Assembly: GCA_029202405.1 (NCBI GenBank)
Contig: CP119312.1
Coordinates: 4,159,001-4,223,000 of the forward strand
Origin: Candidatus Devosia phytovorans
GTDB taxonomy: Bacteria > Pseudomonadota > Alphaproteobacteria > Rhizobiales > Devosiaceae
DNA length: 64,000 nucleotides
Direction: 5' to 3'
Shown here: piece after piece, positions 23,548 to 32,019 of the stretch
Numbering within the stretch: position 1 is the stretch's first letter
How the letters are laid out: each line of letters starts with the position of its first letter
Position numbers and translations under genes: made by a program
The notes under the pieces: generated by a model
Databases searched by the model: none
Told to the model about the DNA's origin: nothing
What the model saw: the letters and a program-made list of their open reading frames with translations, nothing else

Positions 23548-24078
23548 CTAATCGTAGAGATATATCGAGATAGGAACTTTGTGATGTCCTCCTGCGCCTT
23601 TGGGCTCGAAGTAGGCGTTGAGGGTAACCTCAACCGTGCCGTTGGGGGCACGAACGAAGATGACTTGCGAGATCTGTCCCGCTTTACCCGGCGCGAAAGG
23701 GAAATCCACGTCAACTTTCAGCAGGTAACTTTCAAAAGGCATGTCGTCGAATGGACGAAGCACAGAACTTCCAGCGGTGTTGTATTCGTACGCATCTGCC
23801 TCAAGGCATGCTTCAGTTTTTTTAGAGCGATCAAGCCCAATCCTCGCCCATCGCAGCCAGTCGTTACTGTCGGTAGCAGTAGCGATCAACGAAACGCGCC
23901 ATATTTGGTCACTACCGCTGCGAACAGGCTTTTCCACCGAGTGAACGTGGAGAAGAGGCTGGCCTTTCATGGCCTGGGCGGCCCTGTGTTGTCCGTATGC
24001 CCAGAGGCCACCGACAACTGCGACGACTGCCGTCACCACATTCGCGCCAGCGGATATCACATCGGTCCAACCATCCAT
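23548..24078 (-). CDS. Reversed single-span membrane protein, probable moron (176 aa)
   Basis: It is encoded opposite to the surrounding early operon. The N-terminus has one membrane helix (ISAGANVVTAVVAVVGGLWAYGQ), followed by a beta-rich domain of about 130 residues (PLLHVHSVEKPVRS, WRVSLIATATDSNDWLRWARIGL, TVEVTLNAYFEPKG). The local base composition is lower in GC than the flanking genes. A gene in reverse between replication genes is typical of a moron expressed from its own promoter in the lysogen, often giving protection against other phages. No specific family was recognised. Confidence 0.68.
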   Translation of the reverse strand: MDGWTDVISAGANVVTAVVAVVGGLWAYGQHRAAQAMKGQPLLHVHSVEKPVRSGSDQIWRVSLIATATDSNDWLRWARIGLDRSKKTEACLEADAYEYNTAGSSVLRPFDDMPFESYLLKVDVDFPFAPGKAGQISQVIFVRAPNGTVEVTLNAYFEPKGAGGHHKVPISIYLYD

Positions 24079-24161
24079 TTACTACCTCAAATACAGCAGG
24101 TTTTATCCGACAGTATTTATGCCCGCATGCGTCCGCCACTCAATGAGCAGCAGGCGGCAGT

Positions 24162-25358
24162 ATGAGCCTTCCGCCTGAGCTTGCATCCCTGCGTGACGAA
24201 GCCGACGCCGTGACCTGCTGGAGTTGGTCCAGCTTCAAGGGCTGGAAACTCGGCCCTGGCCCGGACAAGGCTGGCCCTTGCCCCAATTGCGGCGGCACTG
24301 ATCGCTTTGCCATCCACACCACCAAAAACACTTTCAACTGCCGCCGTTGCGGCCTTTCTGGCCATGGCGTGATCGACCTCGTCATGAAAACCGAGAAGGT
24401 CAAATTCGTGCCCGCATGCGAAATGATTACCGGTCGGCGAGTGGCCGATCCGATCTCGGCCGAGGAAGCGGCGCGCATTCATATGGAGGCTCAAAAGCGC
24501 GAACAGGACCGTGCGGCCGAAGAGGATCGGCGCCGCCTGCGTGCTATTAGCGAGGGCCGTGCGATCTGGGGTCGCACCAGCCAGCCGGAAGCGGTCGGCG
24601 CTGGCGGGGTAGCGGACTATCTCGACCTTCGAGGCGTCGGTGGCTTGCATTTCGACAGGATCATGCTGCGCGAAATCGCCCGGCTCGACTACATCGTCGA
24701 GGTAACGAGCGATGATGGTCGCAAGACGTATCCCGTGCTCCATTCCGGGCCAGCTATGGTCGCAGCCGTGGTCCTGCCTGACGGCAGCTTCGGCGCCGTG
24801 CATCAGACGTGGATCGACCTGGCGCAGGCCAATGGAAAAGTGGCGCTGCACCACCCCAAGAAAACGAATAATGACGGCTCGGCCTTTGCGTTGCCTGCGA
24901 AGAAGGTGCGCGGCAGCAAGAAGGGCGGCGCGATCAAGCTCTACACGCCCAAGACAGTGACGCGTATCGTGATGGGCGAGGGTATCGAGACCACGCTGAC
25001 CGCCCTGCGGCACAATTTCGAGCAGAACACGGCCTATTGGGCTGGTGTCGATCTCGGCAACATGGCCGGCAGAGCAGCAATCGGCTTCGACAATAAACGC
25101 CATGAAGACGAGCCGAACCTCGATGATCTCGAATGCTTCCTGCCGCCCGACTGGTGCGAGGAACTGGTCTTTCTCTGCGACAGCGACGAGCCCGAGACCA
25201 AGACGGTGGAGAAGGTCAGTCGCGGGATGAAGCGCGCACAGCATTTCCGCGATGTCGCAAGGCAGACACGGCCAGAGCTGCCGCCCCTGGCCACGGCATA
25301 TGTGGAGCCGATCGGCGACGGAAAAGACCTCAATGACCTGGTGAGGGTTGGGGCATGA
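24162..25358 (+). CDS. Phage DNA primase with zinc finger and Toprim domain
   Basis: The 398-residue protein has a zinc ribbon with C40, C43, C60 and C63 (CPNCGGTDRF...FNCRRCG) as in gp4/P4-alpha-type primases. The C-terminal Toprim domain has the Glu motif VMGEGIETTL near residue 270 and the DXD motif FLCDSDEPE near 336. It makes RNA primers for phage replication. The stop overlaps the next gene, a D5-type helicase, as ATGA, so the two probably work as a pair. Confidence 0.88.
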   Translation: MSLPPELASLRDEADAVTCWSWSSFKGWKLGPGPDKAGPCPNCGGTDRFAIHTTKNTFNCRRCGLSGHGVIDLVMKTEKVKFVPACEMITGRRVADPISAEEAARIHMEAQKREQDRAAEEDRRRLRAISEGRAIWGRTSQPEAVGAGGVADYLDLRGVGGLHFDRIMLREIARLDYIVEVTSDDGRKTYPVLHSGPAMVAAVVLPDGSFGAVHQTWIDLAQANGKVALHHPKKTNNDGSAFALPAKKVRGSKKGGAIKLYTPKTVTRIVMGEGIETTLTALRHNFEQNTAYWAGVDLGNMAGRAAIGFDNKRHEDEPNLDDLECFLPPDWCEELVFLCDSDEPETKTVEKVSRGMKRAQHFRDVARQTRPELPPLATAYVEPIGDGKDLNDLVRVGA

Positions 25359-27193
25359 CCGACACGCCAGACGACGAGAATGCCGTCAAAGAGGCCATGG
25401 GCAAAAAGCGCACGGTGAAACTCACCGTGGTTGATGGCGGCAAGACCGAGGATAAGCCGAAGCGCACGCGCAAGCCAAAGGTGAAACCAGAAGAAGAAAC
25501 GCCACCGGCGCCCGAGGCTGGCGATCCCGGCCCGGACGAATCCGACGTGATGAGCGGGCCTGATGACTTCGGCAACAATGAAGGCCTTGAAGAGGCGGAG
25601 CGGATTGTCATCCGCTGGTGCGCTGGTCTCGACCAGAACGACCGCGACAACGGCCGGCGCCTCGTTGCGTGGTTCGGCGAGAACCTGCGCTATGTGACTG
25701 GCCTTGGCTGGCTGTTCTGGCGCGGGAGCCATTGGGCGCGCGACGAAGCCGATCTCGAAGTGCGGCTGCTTGCCCAATACATAGTCGACAAGATCAAACT
25801 CGAAGCGATCGAGCTGGAAGCTAGCGAGCGGCAGAAACGCATGCTGGAGCGATCGGCCGAGCTGCTCAAGAAGAAAGAGGATCTCAGCACGGCAGAAGAG
25901 CGCGTCATCAAGACTGCCTCCGAAATCATGGTGGCGCTGTCGAAGCGCCGGTCCTCCCGCATCGCCTGGGCGGTTACCTCGGGCAATTCCGGACGCACCA
26001 AGGCCATGCTGGAACAGGCACAGTCGCTCAAGGCCCTGCCGATCGAGCGGCTCGACTTCGACCATATGCTGTTCAATGTGGCCAATGGCACGCTGCGCTT
26101 CTGGCGCGAGCTTGACCCCGACCAGCCCGAAGGCGGCGACCGCAAGATCGGCCGCTTCGAATTCCGGCCGCATGACCGGGACGATCTGATCACGAAGGTC
26201 GCCGAGGCCGAGTATCATCCGGATGCCACCTGCCCATTCTTCATCGAGGACTTTCTCGGCAAGGTGCAGCCGGAATCTCGCTGGCGCACCTTCATCCAGG
26301 TGTCCACGGCCGTGGCGCTGCTGTTCGGTGGCAATGACGAGCAAAAGCTGTTCTATCACTACGGTACCGGCGCCAACGGCAAGTCGGCATTCTTCGAACT
26401 GATAGGCCGCCTTGCTGGCAGCTATCGTCAGATCGCCTCACCAGAAACCATCACGGGTGATGGTCAGCGCGCCGGCCAACAGGCGAACCCCGACATTGCA
26501 CGACTGCACAATGCCCGCCTCGTGACGATCGAGGAACTGCCGAAGAATACGCCGCTAAAGGAAGAGCTGATCAAGGCGCTGACCGGCGGAACGAAGATCC
26601 TTGCGCGCTTTCTCAACAAAGACTTCTTCGAGTTCATGCCGCAGTTCACGCCAATGCTCTCCGGCAATAACAAGCCGGCCATTTCGGGCACGGATGAAGG
26701 TATCTGGCGTCGTTTCCTGTTCATCATCTGGGGCGTCAAGATCCCGGAAGGCGAACGCATGGCGCCGACGCTCTTGGCCGCACGGCTCGATGCCGAGCGA
26801 TCGGGCGTGCTCAACTGGTTGATTGAGGGTGCCTTGCTCTATCTGACCCATGGCCTGGATCATTTCACGCCCCACGAGGCCAAGGCATTTGCCCAGGACT
26901 ATCGCGAAGAGCGGGACAATGTGGGGGTCTTTGCCGAAGCCTGCATCGAGCGGATCGACGGCCAGAAGGTCAAGGCGGGCGTTCTGTTCGAGGCCTATGA
27001 GACCTGGTGCAAGGGTAACGGCCTGCGCGCGGCCAGCCAGCGCAGTTTCGGCGATCGCCTGAATGACCTCAACTACAAGAAGCAGCGCGGCAACTTCTAC
27101 TTCTACCTCGATGTACAGCTAAAGGCCAATCAGGCCACGCCGGCCGATGCCGACGGCCCGCCGCAGCGCGACCCAAGCGACCCGGGTTTCTAA
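25355..27193 (+). CDS. Phage/plasmid primase-helicase, D5-like superfamily 3 ATPase
   Basis: The 612-residue protein starts with a charged, Lys/Pro-rich tail (residues 1-75), then a D5_N-type region and an SF3 helicase core. Walker A is YHYGTGANGKSAFF (about 334-347). A downstream basic segment KNTPLKEELIKALTGGTKILARFLNKDFFEF and the motif GIWRRFLFIIWGVKIPE are hallmarks of the P4/D5 family. The C-terminus contains a primase-Cter-like DNA-binding region. It should unwind the origin, and repeats that could be that origin lie 88-400 bp downstream. Confidence 0.9.
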   Translation: MTDTPDDENAVKEAMGKKRTVKLTVVDGGKTEDKPKRTRKPKVKPEEETPPAPEAGDPGPDESDVMSGPDDFGNNEGLEEAERIVIRWCAGLDQNDRDNGRRLVAWFGENLRYVTGLGWLFWRGSHWARDEADLEVRLLAQYIVDKIKLEAIELEASERQKRMLERSAELLKKKEDLSTAEERVIKTASEIMVALSKRRSSRIAWAVTSGNSGRTKAMLEQAQSLKALPIERLDFDHMLFNVANGTLRFWRELDPDQPEGGDRKIGRFEFRPHDRDDLITKVAEAEYHPDATCPFFIEDFLGKVQPESRWRTFIQVSTAVALLFGGNDEQKLFYHYGTGANGKSAFFELIGRLAGSYRQIASPETITGDGQRAGQQANPDIARLHNARLVTIEELPKNTPLKEELIKALTGGTKILARFLNKDFFEFMPQFTPMLSGNNKPAISGTDEGIWRRFLFIIWGVKIPEGERMAPTLLAARLDAERSGVLNWLIEGALLYLTHGLDHFTPHEAKAFAQDYREERDNVGVFAEACIERIDGQKVKAGVLFEAYETWCKGNGLRAASQRSFGDRLNDLNYKKQRGNFYFYLDVQLKANQATPADADGPPQRDPSDPGF

Positions 27194-27280
27194 CTCGCCA
27201 GTCCGAGCGAAGCGGCGCCAGAGGTTCGATCCCTCCGCGCCGCGCCCCGCACCCCTTTTCAGAAAGAAAATGGAAGTCTT

Positions 27281-27590
27281 GACCCTCTCGCAGCTTGCGC
27301 GGCGCGATAGAGGGTCAAGAGGTTTGCGAGAGGGTTAAATGCAAACCTCTGTGCTGAATTTCAATAACTAAATCAGTCGCTTGCAAGATTTTTGAGAGGG
27401 TCGAGAGGGTCTTGGCTCGCCTATATATGAGAGGGGCGGGGGTGCCCTGTCGTGGATGCTGATAGCGGCAAAATGCTCATAGGGCGTGGGGCAACCCTCT
27501 CAACCCTCTTTTTGCTCTCTAACCATCTACATCAATTCATCTATTTCCGAAGAGAGGTTTGAAATCAAACCTCTTAGACCCTCTAAGAGG
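27281..27590. repeat. GAGGGT repeat cluster with two inverted repeats, candidate phage replication origin
   Basis: Eight copies of GAGGGT or its complement lie at 27282, 27310, 27330, 27396, 27405, 27494, 27503 and 27578, most within the longer GAGAGGGT. Two perfect 10-bp inverted repeats share the arm AGAGGTTTG: 27318-27327 with 27341-27350, and 27553-27562 with 27565-27574. The interval is AT-richer than its surroundings and has no convincing gene. Its position immediately after the helicase gene fits an iteron-type origin. A role in transcription control cannot be excluded. Confidence 0.6.
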
Positions 27591-27596
27591 TTGAGA

Positions 27597-28169
27597 ATGG
27601 CCAAGACGATCGATGTGGAAGACCTGCTGGTCTGGGCCTTTCGGGATCAGAAGATCGAGAACGTGGCCAATGGCATGCGGCCAAAGGCGCCGAGAGGTTC
27701 CAGCGCAAGCTCGCTGGGAGAATTGCTGACGCTGGGTACCAGGGTTGATACTTCTTCAGCCGGCGCCAACTTTCTCGGTTCGGCGCGATGCCATGAAGAT
27801 GCGGCAGTGATTTATGATGCGGTGATGTCTTTACCGCCGGAGGCATGGTTCGTGGTGATTAAGCATGCCCGCACAGGAACTCGACCGGATTGGTACCCGG
27901 AAGGTCCAGGGAGATGGGTGACGCCGCTTGATCGCAGCGGGAAACCGAAGCGTCTTTGGCGGGACCCGGCCCGGCAAAGGGGCGATCTAGGCCCAGCCCC
28001 TGCCGAATTCATTGGCACCCGACATTCAACCGTCGCGTCAGGTCGTGCTGAGTATGTGCTCTGGTATGCTGCGCTCGCCGACTTGGTCGGGATGCTTAAT
28101 GTCGAAATGGTCGATCATGCGGCCACTGGTCCAGAGGCGCCGCTCGCACCTTGGAATATGCCAAATTAG
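27597..28169 (+). CDS. Hypothetical phage protein (190 aa)
   Basis: The ATG at 27597 follows the last repeat and an AAGAGGTTGA ribosome site. The protein has an N-terminal helix (AKTIDVEDLLVWAFRDQKIEN), a middle YDAVMSLPPEAWFVVIKHARTGTRPDWYPEGPG and a C-terminal EYVLWYAALADLVGML. This architecture recurs as a hypothetical gene between replication and packaging modules in Hyphomicrobiales prophages. It could be a late regulator, but no HTH is clear. Confidence 0.68.
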   Translation: MAKTIDVEDLLVWAFRDQKIENVANGMRPKAPRGSSASSLGELLTLGTRVDTSSAGANFLGSARCHEDAAVIYDAVMSLPPEAWFVVIKHARTGTRPDWYPEGPGRWVTPLDRSGKPKRLWRDPARQRGDLGPAPAEFIGTRHSTVASGRAEYVLWYAALADLVGMLNVEMVDHAATGPEAPLAPWNMPN

Positions 28170-28243
28170 CATGGACAGGGCGAGGCGTTGACGGGGGAAG
28201 AAATTTGACACATGTTCCGTCACAGCAAATCAGGTCTTTGAAC

Positions 28244-28276
28244 AGGCGCACGGGTCACCGGGCGCCTTTTCTATTT
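28244..28276 (+). terminator. Terminator of the early rightward operon
   Basis: AGGCGC (28244-28249) and GCGCCT (28262-28267) form the base of a hairpin with further GGG/CC pairing inside, followed by TTTTCTATTTTC. It ends the early transcript in front of the reversed gene at 28281. Confidence 0.68.
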
Positions 28277-28280
28277 TCTC

Positions 28281-28604
28281 TCAAAGCGCCTGCTCGATCT
28301 GTAGTGAAGCCTGTCGTGCGTGGTACTGCGCAGCAGCAAACTCCCCAGCAGCTAAGGTTGGCAGCACCATCGCCATATAGGCCATGGCAAAGTTGATGGT
28401 CGCATCAACTGGCAAGTGCGTTCCCGACAGGTCGGGCGTCTGCAGACCGATGGCTTCTGACAATTGCCAAAGCGTTTCGATCTTGGCGAGTTTCTCAGGG
28501 ATACGAGACGGTTCTGTTAGCGGCTCGGCGTCTTCGTCAGTGGCTAGCTGAGAGCGCAGCAGCGTCATGAAGCGAGCGATCGCGAGGCCTTTTCGGTTCG
28601 TCAT
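28281..28604 (-). CDS. Reversed hypothetical protein (107 aa), possible moron
   Basis: A leftward gene with a good ribosome site (GAGGAG, 8 bases before the ATG at 28604). It lies between the early operon and the packaging operon. The protein is helical (GLAIARFMTLLRSQLATDEDAEPL, then AMAYMAMVLPTLAAGEFAAAQYHARQASLQIEQAL). It is bounded by a terminator at 28244-28276. Orientation suggests expression in the lysogen. Family unknown. Confidence 0.65.
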   Translation of the reverse strand: MTNRKGLAIARFMTLLRSQLATDEDAEPLTEPSRIPEKLAKIETLWQLSEAIGLQTPDLSGTHLPVDATINFAMAYMAMVLPTLAAGEFAAAQYHARQASLQIEQAL

Positions 28605-28694
28605 GGCAATCTCCTCGGTCGCTTAAAAGAAACTAATGTCCGCAACCTCCCGTCGGGTCCTTTATTCCGCATCACACTTTCGGGGGAGGTGGCC

Positions 28695-29282
28695 ATGGTT
28701 GGACTGAAGATAACCTGGGCCGACGTTTCTGGGCTTCGACGCGTCCAGGCGATGATTGAAGCTCTCGGAGATGACCGTTTTCGCACGGTAGCTGCGAGGG
28801 CCATCAACCGCACTGGCGATATGGCTAAAACACAGGTCGTCCGGGCGATGATCAGGCAGACGGGACTGAAGCGTCCGGTGTTGGTCAAGGCCATCGGTAA
28901 ACCTAAGGGGTCCTCATCGACCGACCTGACTTATGTCATGACCACGCGCGGCGGTGATATCGCGCTGAAATACTTCGATGCCCGAGAGGTGGGGCGCGGT
29001 GTCTCGGCCAAGCCATTCGGCAAGCGGCGGCGGTTCGTGGGCAAGTTCATGAAGGCAGGCTGGACGCCGAACCGTGTGGCTGTGCGCAAGTTCGCCGGAC
29101 ATGTCTTCGAGCGCGCCAGCTCCGACCGAACGCCGATCGAGAAGGTCAAGTCTGGCGTGATCATTCCGGTCGAGATGGTGCAGGGCCAGTCGGCTCAGGC
29201 CTTTGAGCGAGCGGTTCGGACCAATCTACCGCGCCGCGTCGAGCACGAGATCAAGCGGCTGTCGAAGGGCACGCTGAGCTGA
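28695..29282 (+). CDS. Prophage minor tail protein Z-like (195 aa)
   Basis: The protein resembles the lambda gpZ/minor tail Z family: basic helical N-terminus (LRRVQAMIEALGDDRFRTVAARAINRTGDMAKTQVVRAMIRQTGLKRPVL) and a middle YFDAREVGRGVSAKPFGKRRRFVGKF. The ATG at 28695 has a very strong ribosome site, GGGGGAGG, five bases upstream. Its place ahead of the terminase is unusual for a tail protein and suggests modular rearrangement. It opens the late operon. Confidence 0.7.
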   Translation: MVGLKITWADVSGLRRVQAMIEALGDDRFRTVAARAINRTGDMAKTQVVRAMIRQTGLKRPVLVKAIGKPKGSSSTDLTYVMTTRGGDIALKYFDAREVGRGVSAKPFGKRRRFVGKFMKAGWTPNRVAVRKFAGHVFERASSDRTPIEKVKSGVIIPVEMVQGQSAQAFERAVRTNLPRRVEHEIKRLSKGTLS

Positions 29283-29381
29283 TCGACACCCCCCGGGGTC
29301 AAGGGACCGTACGGGTGCCCCCGCCTTAGCGCGGTGCGGAAGCGGCCCAATTCCTTTTCAGTTTTTCAGTTCCCGGCGAAC

Positions 29382-29430
29382 GGTTAACAGGGTTGACAGA
29401 GTTAACACCCATGGCAGATCGGGTTAACAG
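29382..29430 (+). repeat. GGTTAACAG repeats at the small-terminase start, possible packaging (cos/pac) site
   Basis: Three tandem 9-bp units run without gaps: GGTTAACAG (29382), GGTTGACAG (29391) and AGTTAACAC (29400). A fourth exact GGTTAACAG lies at 29422. The block covers the start of the small terminase gene (ATG 29411). Small terminases bind short repeats near their own gene in many phages, so this may be the packaging recognition site. Confidence 0.45.
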
Positions 29431-30022
29431 CGACGGCCTGATCGTAATGTGGTCGATCGGCCAGATCGCCGAGCGCGACGGAGTGTCGAAGGCTGCCGTC
29501 AGCAAGATGGTGGCCAAGCTTGTGAGCGAGCACAATCTGCCGGTGCGGCGAGACAGCCGCGACCGCGTCGCCGGTGTCAGCATTGCCGATTACGACCATC
29601 ATCGCGCCTTCTTCGGATCCTCCGAGCAGGATCAGACGCCACAGGTCGGCACTGGCGCGAAGGGCCCGACGCCTAATTTGCCGCCTTCCGAGAGCCGCGA
29701 TGAAGCGCTGCGGCAAGAAGCTTGGATGCGCGTGCGGCGGCAGAAGCTCGAAGACGCAAAAGCTGCTGGCCAGTTGGTGCGAGCCGACATCCTCGCCGAG
29801 GCTTTGACGGTCGCCGGCCGGACGATCCAGGCAGAGGTGGCGAGGCTACAGCACCGCGCAGACGACATTGCCCTGGCTGTATCGAAAGAGGGGACGAGCG
29901 GTGCTCGGATCGCGCTGAGAAAGGCCGCTGAGGAGATCAGTAACAGGATCGCCGACGCCCTAGCAAAGGTCGCCGAGAACGCGCCGGAGATGGATGAGGC
30001 GATTGAGGGGATTGAAGAGTGA
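29411..30022 (+). CDS. Terminase small subunit (Nu1-like)
   Basis: The 203-residue protein has an N-terminal winged-helix/HTH (MWSIGQIAERDGVSKAAVSKMVAKLVSEHNLPVRRD, residues 12-45), matching Nu1-type recognition domains. The C-terminal two-thirds is helical (EAWMRVRRQKLEDAKAAGQLVRADILAEALTVAGRTIQAEVARL) and typical of small terminase multimerisation. It directly precedes the GpA-type large terminase with an ATGA-like overlap. The ATG at 29411 sits in a repeat block; an earlier TTG at 29393 is possible. Confidence 0.82.
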   Translation: MADRVNSDGLIVMWSIGQIAERDGVSKAAVSKMVAKLVSEHNLPVRRDSRDRVAGVSIADYDHHRAFFGSSEQDQTPQVGTGAKGPTPNLPPSESRDEALRQEAWMRVRRQKLEDAKAAGQLVRADILAEALTVAGRTIQAEVARLQHRADDIALAVSKEGTSGARIALRKAAEEISNRIADALAKVAENAPEMDEAIEGIEE

Positions 30023-32019
30023 ACTTCCATCCTGGTGCTCACCACATCGTCGCTTCGAAGCTTGCCGATGCGATCCGGCCAGTGCCGCCTCTGCCGTTTC
30101 GTAAGTGGTTGCCGAAGAATATCGTTCTCGTCGACGGGCCGAAGAAAGGGGAACTCTGGTCAGAGCTGGATGCGCCTTACCTTGGCCCCATCGCCGAGGT
30201 CCTGGACGTCGATCATCCCAGCAACCTTGTGTCGATTAGAAAGAGCCAGCAGACGGGCGTATCGATCCTGGGGCTGGCGTGGTCGCTGTATCTGGCAGAG
30301 ATCGCACCGGATAACATCCTCTATGCCGTGCCTGGTATCGACGCCCTGCAGGACGTGAATGGCAAGAAACTGCAGCCGATGATCGAGGCTTGGCAGGATC
30401 GCTCGGGCAAGAAAATCATACTGCCGACCGTGGCGCGGTCAGGATCTGGCTCGACAACATATGAAAAGCGTTTTGTCGGCGGCTCTCTGAGCCTGGCGAA
30501 TGCCAACTCGGTTATGGACCTGTCGAGTAACACCTCGCGCTATGGCGTGAAGGACGAAGTTTCGAAGTGGCAGAATTCGCCCAATGGCGATGATCCGGAG
30601 GTTCTGTTCTTCGGCCGCTTCACAGCATTTCGGCGTTTGAAGCTCTGGAAGATCCTTGAGCTTTCGACGCCCGAACTCGATAGCGGTGACCCGCTGGGCG
30701 ACGAGCCCGGTCACTGTCGCATCGACAGGTCATTCCGGCGCTCGGATCAGCGCTTCTGGAACATAAAGTGTCCCGAGTGCGGCAACGAGTTCGTGCAAAC
30801 GATCCTGGGCTTTGTCATCAATAAGGCTCACCCGCATCTCAGCACTTATGAGTGCCCGCACTGCGAACACCATGTCAGCGAAATGGAGCGGGTGCCCGCG
30901 GTGCGCGCTGGACGGTTTATTCCGACCAGCGAGGGACACCCGGGGTTCCACGTCGATGCCTTCATCTCGCTGATGATGAGCTACGAGGCGATCGCAGAGG
31001 AGTGGCTGGATCGGCAGAACAAGGGGGAGGAAGGGGCTAAAGGCTTCACCAACCTCGTCGGGGGTTTGCCTTACGCCATGAAAGGCGATGCGCCAGACCA
31101 CAAGCGATTGCTTGAGCGTCGAGAGAGTTATCACCGTGGCGTTGTGCCAGCAGATGGATTGATCCTGACGGCCGGCGCCGACGTTCACCACAACAACATC
31201 ATGGTCGAAACGGTCGCTTTTGGTCAGGACAGGCAGAGCTGGTCGGTCGAGGTCGCCTATCTCGACGGCCCGACTGACGACATCAATGCCGGCGCCTGGC
31301 TCAAGCTGGACGAGTACTTCCGCACTCCAGTGCGAGATGCGTTCGGCCAGGACCGGCGGATAGAAGCGCTGGGTGTCGACTCCGGCGACGGGCTTCGCAC
31401 CACGCAGGTCTATAGCTGGTGCGCCAATAGGGTCGGCACCCATGCGATCAAGGGTATGCAGGGACGCGGAGTTCCGGCCATCGGCCTGCCGCAGAAGGTC
31501 TCGGTTCGAAAGAGCGGCAAGAGACAGAAGGTCGGCGCCGCCAAAGTCTGGCCGGTTGGCACCTGGACGCTCAAAGGCGAGCTGATGGGCAATCTCCATA
31601 AGGAGATCGTCCGCGATGACGGCCGGACGATTGTGCCGGGCGGCTACTGCCACTTCGCCGACTGGCATGACGAGAGCTACTTCAAGCAGCTGACCGCCGA
31701 GTATTTCCAGCGCAAGTTGGTCAAAGGCAAACCGCACGAAGGTTGGGACAAGCTCCGCCGCGAGAACCATTGGCTCGACGTTCGCGTCTACGCCATGGCG
31801 ATGGCCGAGCTTCTCGGGATCTCCAAACTAACAGCTGACGGGTGGGCAAGCCTTCGCGCTCTGTGGCAGCCGACCGAGCCCATCGACCTACTGTCCAGCG
31901 TTACGGCCATCATCGCTGCAGAGCCTAACGCGCCGACGATCGTCGTAGCCGTGCCGCAACAAGTGCCTGTCGAAGCCACCAACATCGAGGAAAGTAGGAA
32001 AGCATGGAAGCGACGGTGA
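30019..32019 (+). CDS. Terminase large subunit (lambda GpA family)
   Basis: The 666-residue packaging motor and nuclease contains features of the GpA family: LPKNIVLVDGPKKGELWS, PYLGPIAEVLDVDHPSNLVSIRKSQQTGVS (adenine/Walker region), and a central zinc-ribbon-like CPECGNEF...YECPHCEHHVSE. The C-terminal nuclease region contains LTAGADVHHNNIMVETVAF and IEALGVDSGDGLRTTQVYSWC. It cuts and translocates phage DNA into the procapsid and pairs with the small subunit just upstream. Confidence 0.93.
   Translation: MNFHPGAHHIVASKLADAIRPVPPLPFRKWLPKNIVLVDGPKKGELWSELDAPYLGPIAEVLDVDHPSNLVSIRKSQQTGVSILGLAWSLYLAEIAPDNILYAVPGIDALQDVNGKKLQPMIEAWQDRSGKKIILPTVARSGSGSTTYEKRFVGGSLSLANANSVMDLSSNTSRYGVKDEVSKWQNSPNGDDPEVLFFGRFTAFRRLKLWKILELSTPELDSGDPLGDEPGHCRIDRSFRRSDQRFWNIKCPECGNEFVQTILGFVINKAHPHLSTYECPHCEHHVSEMERVPAVRAGRFIPTSEGHPGFHVDAFISLMMSYEAIAEEWLDRQNKGEEGAKGFTNLVGGLPYAMKGDAPDHKRLLERRESYHRGVVPADGLILTAGADVHHNNIMVETVAFGQDRQSWSVEVAYLDGPTDDINAGAWLKLDEYFRTPVRDAFGQDRRIEALGVDSGDGLRTTQVYSWCANRVGTHAIKGMQGRGVPAIGLPQKVSVRKSGKRQKVGAAKVWPVGTWTLKGELMGNLHKEIVRDDGRTIVPGGYCHFADWHDESYFKQLTAEYFQRKLVKGKPHEGWDKLRRENHWLDVRVYAMAMAELLGISKLTADGWASLRALWQPTEPIDLLSSVTAIIAAEPNAPTIVVAVPQQVPVEATNIEESRKAWKRR

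Noticed and set aside
29382..29430. Possible CRISPR or microsatellite from the repeated GTTAAC units
   Set aside because: The repeats are 9 bp, gapless and only four in number, without spacers, so this is not a CRISPR array.
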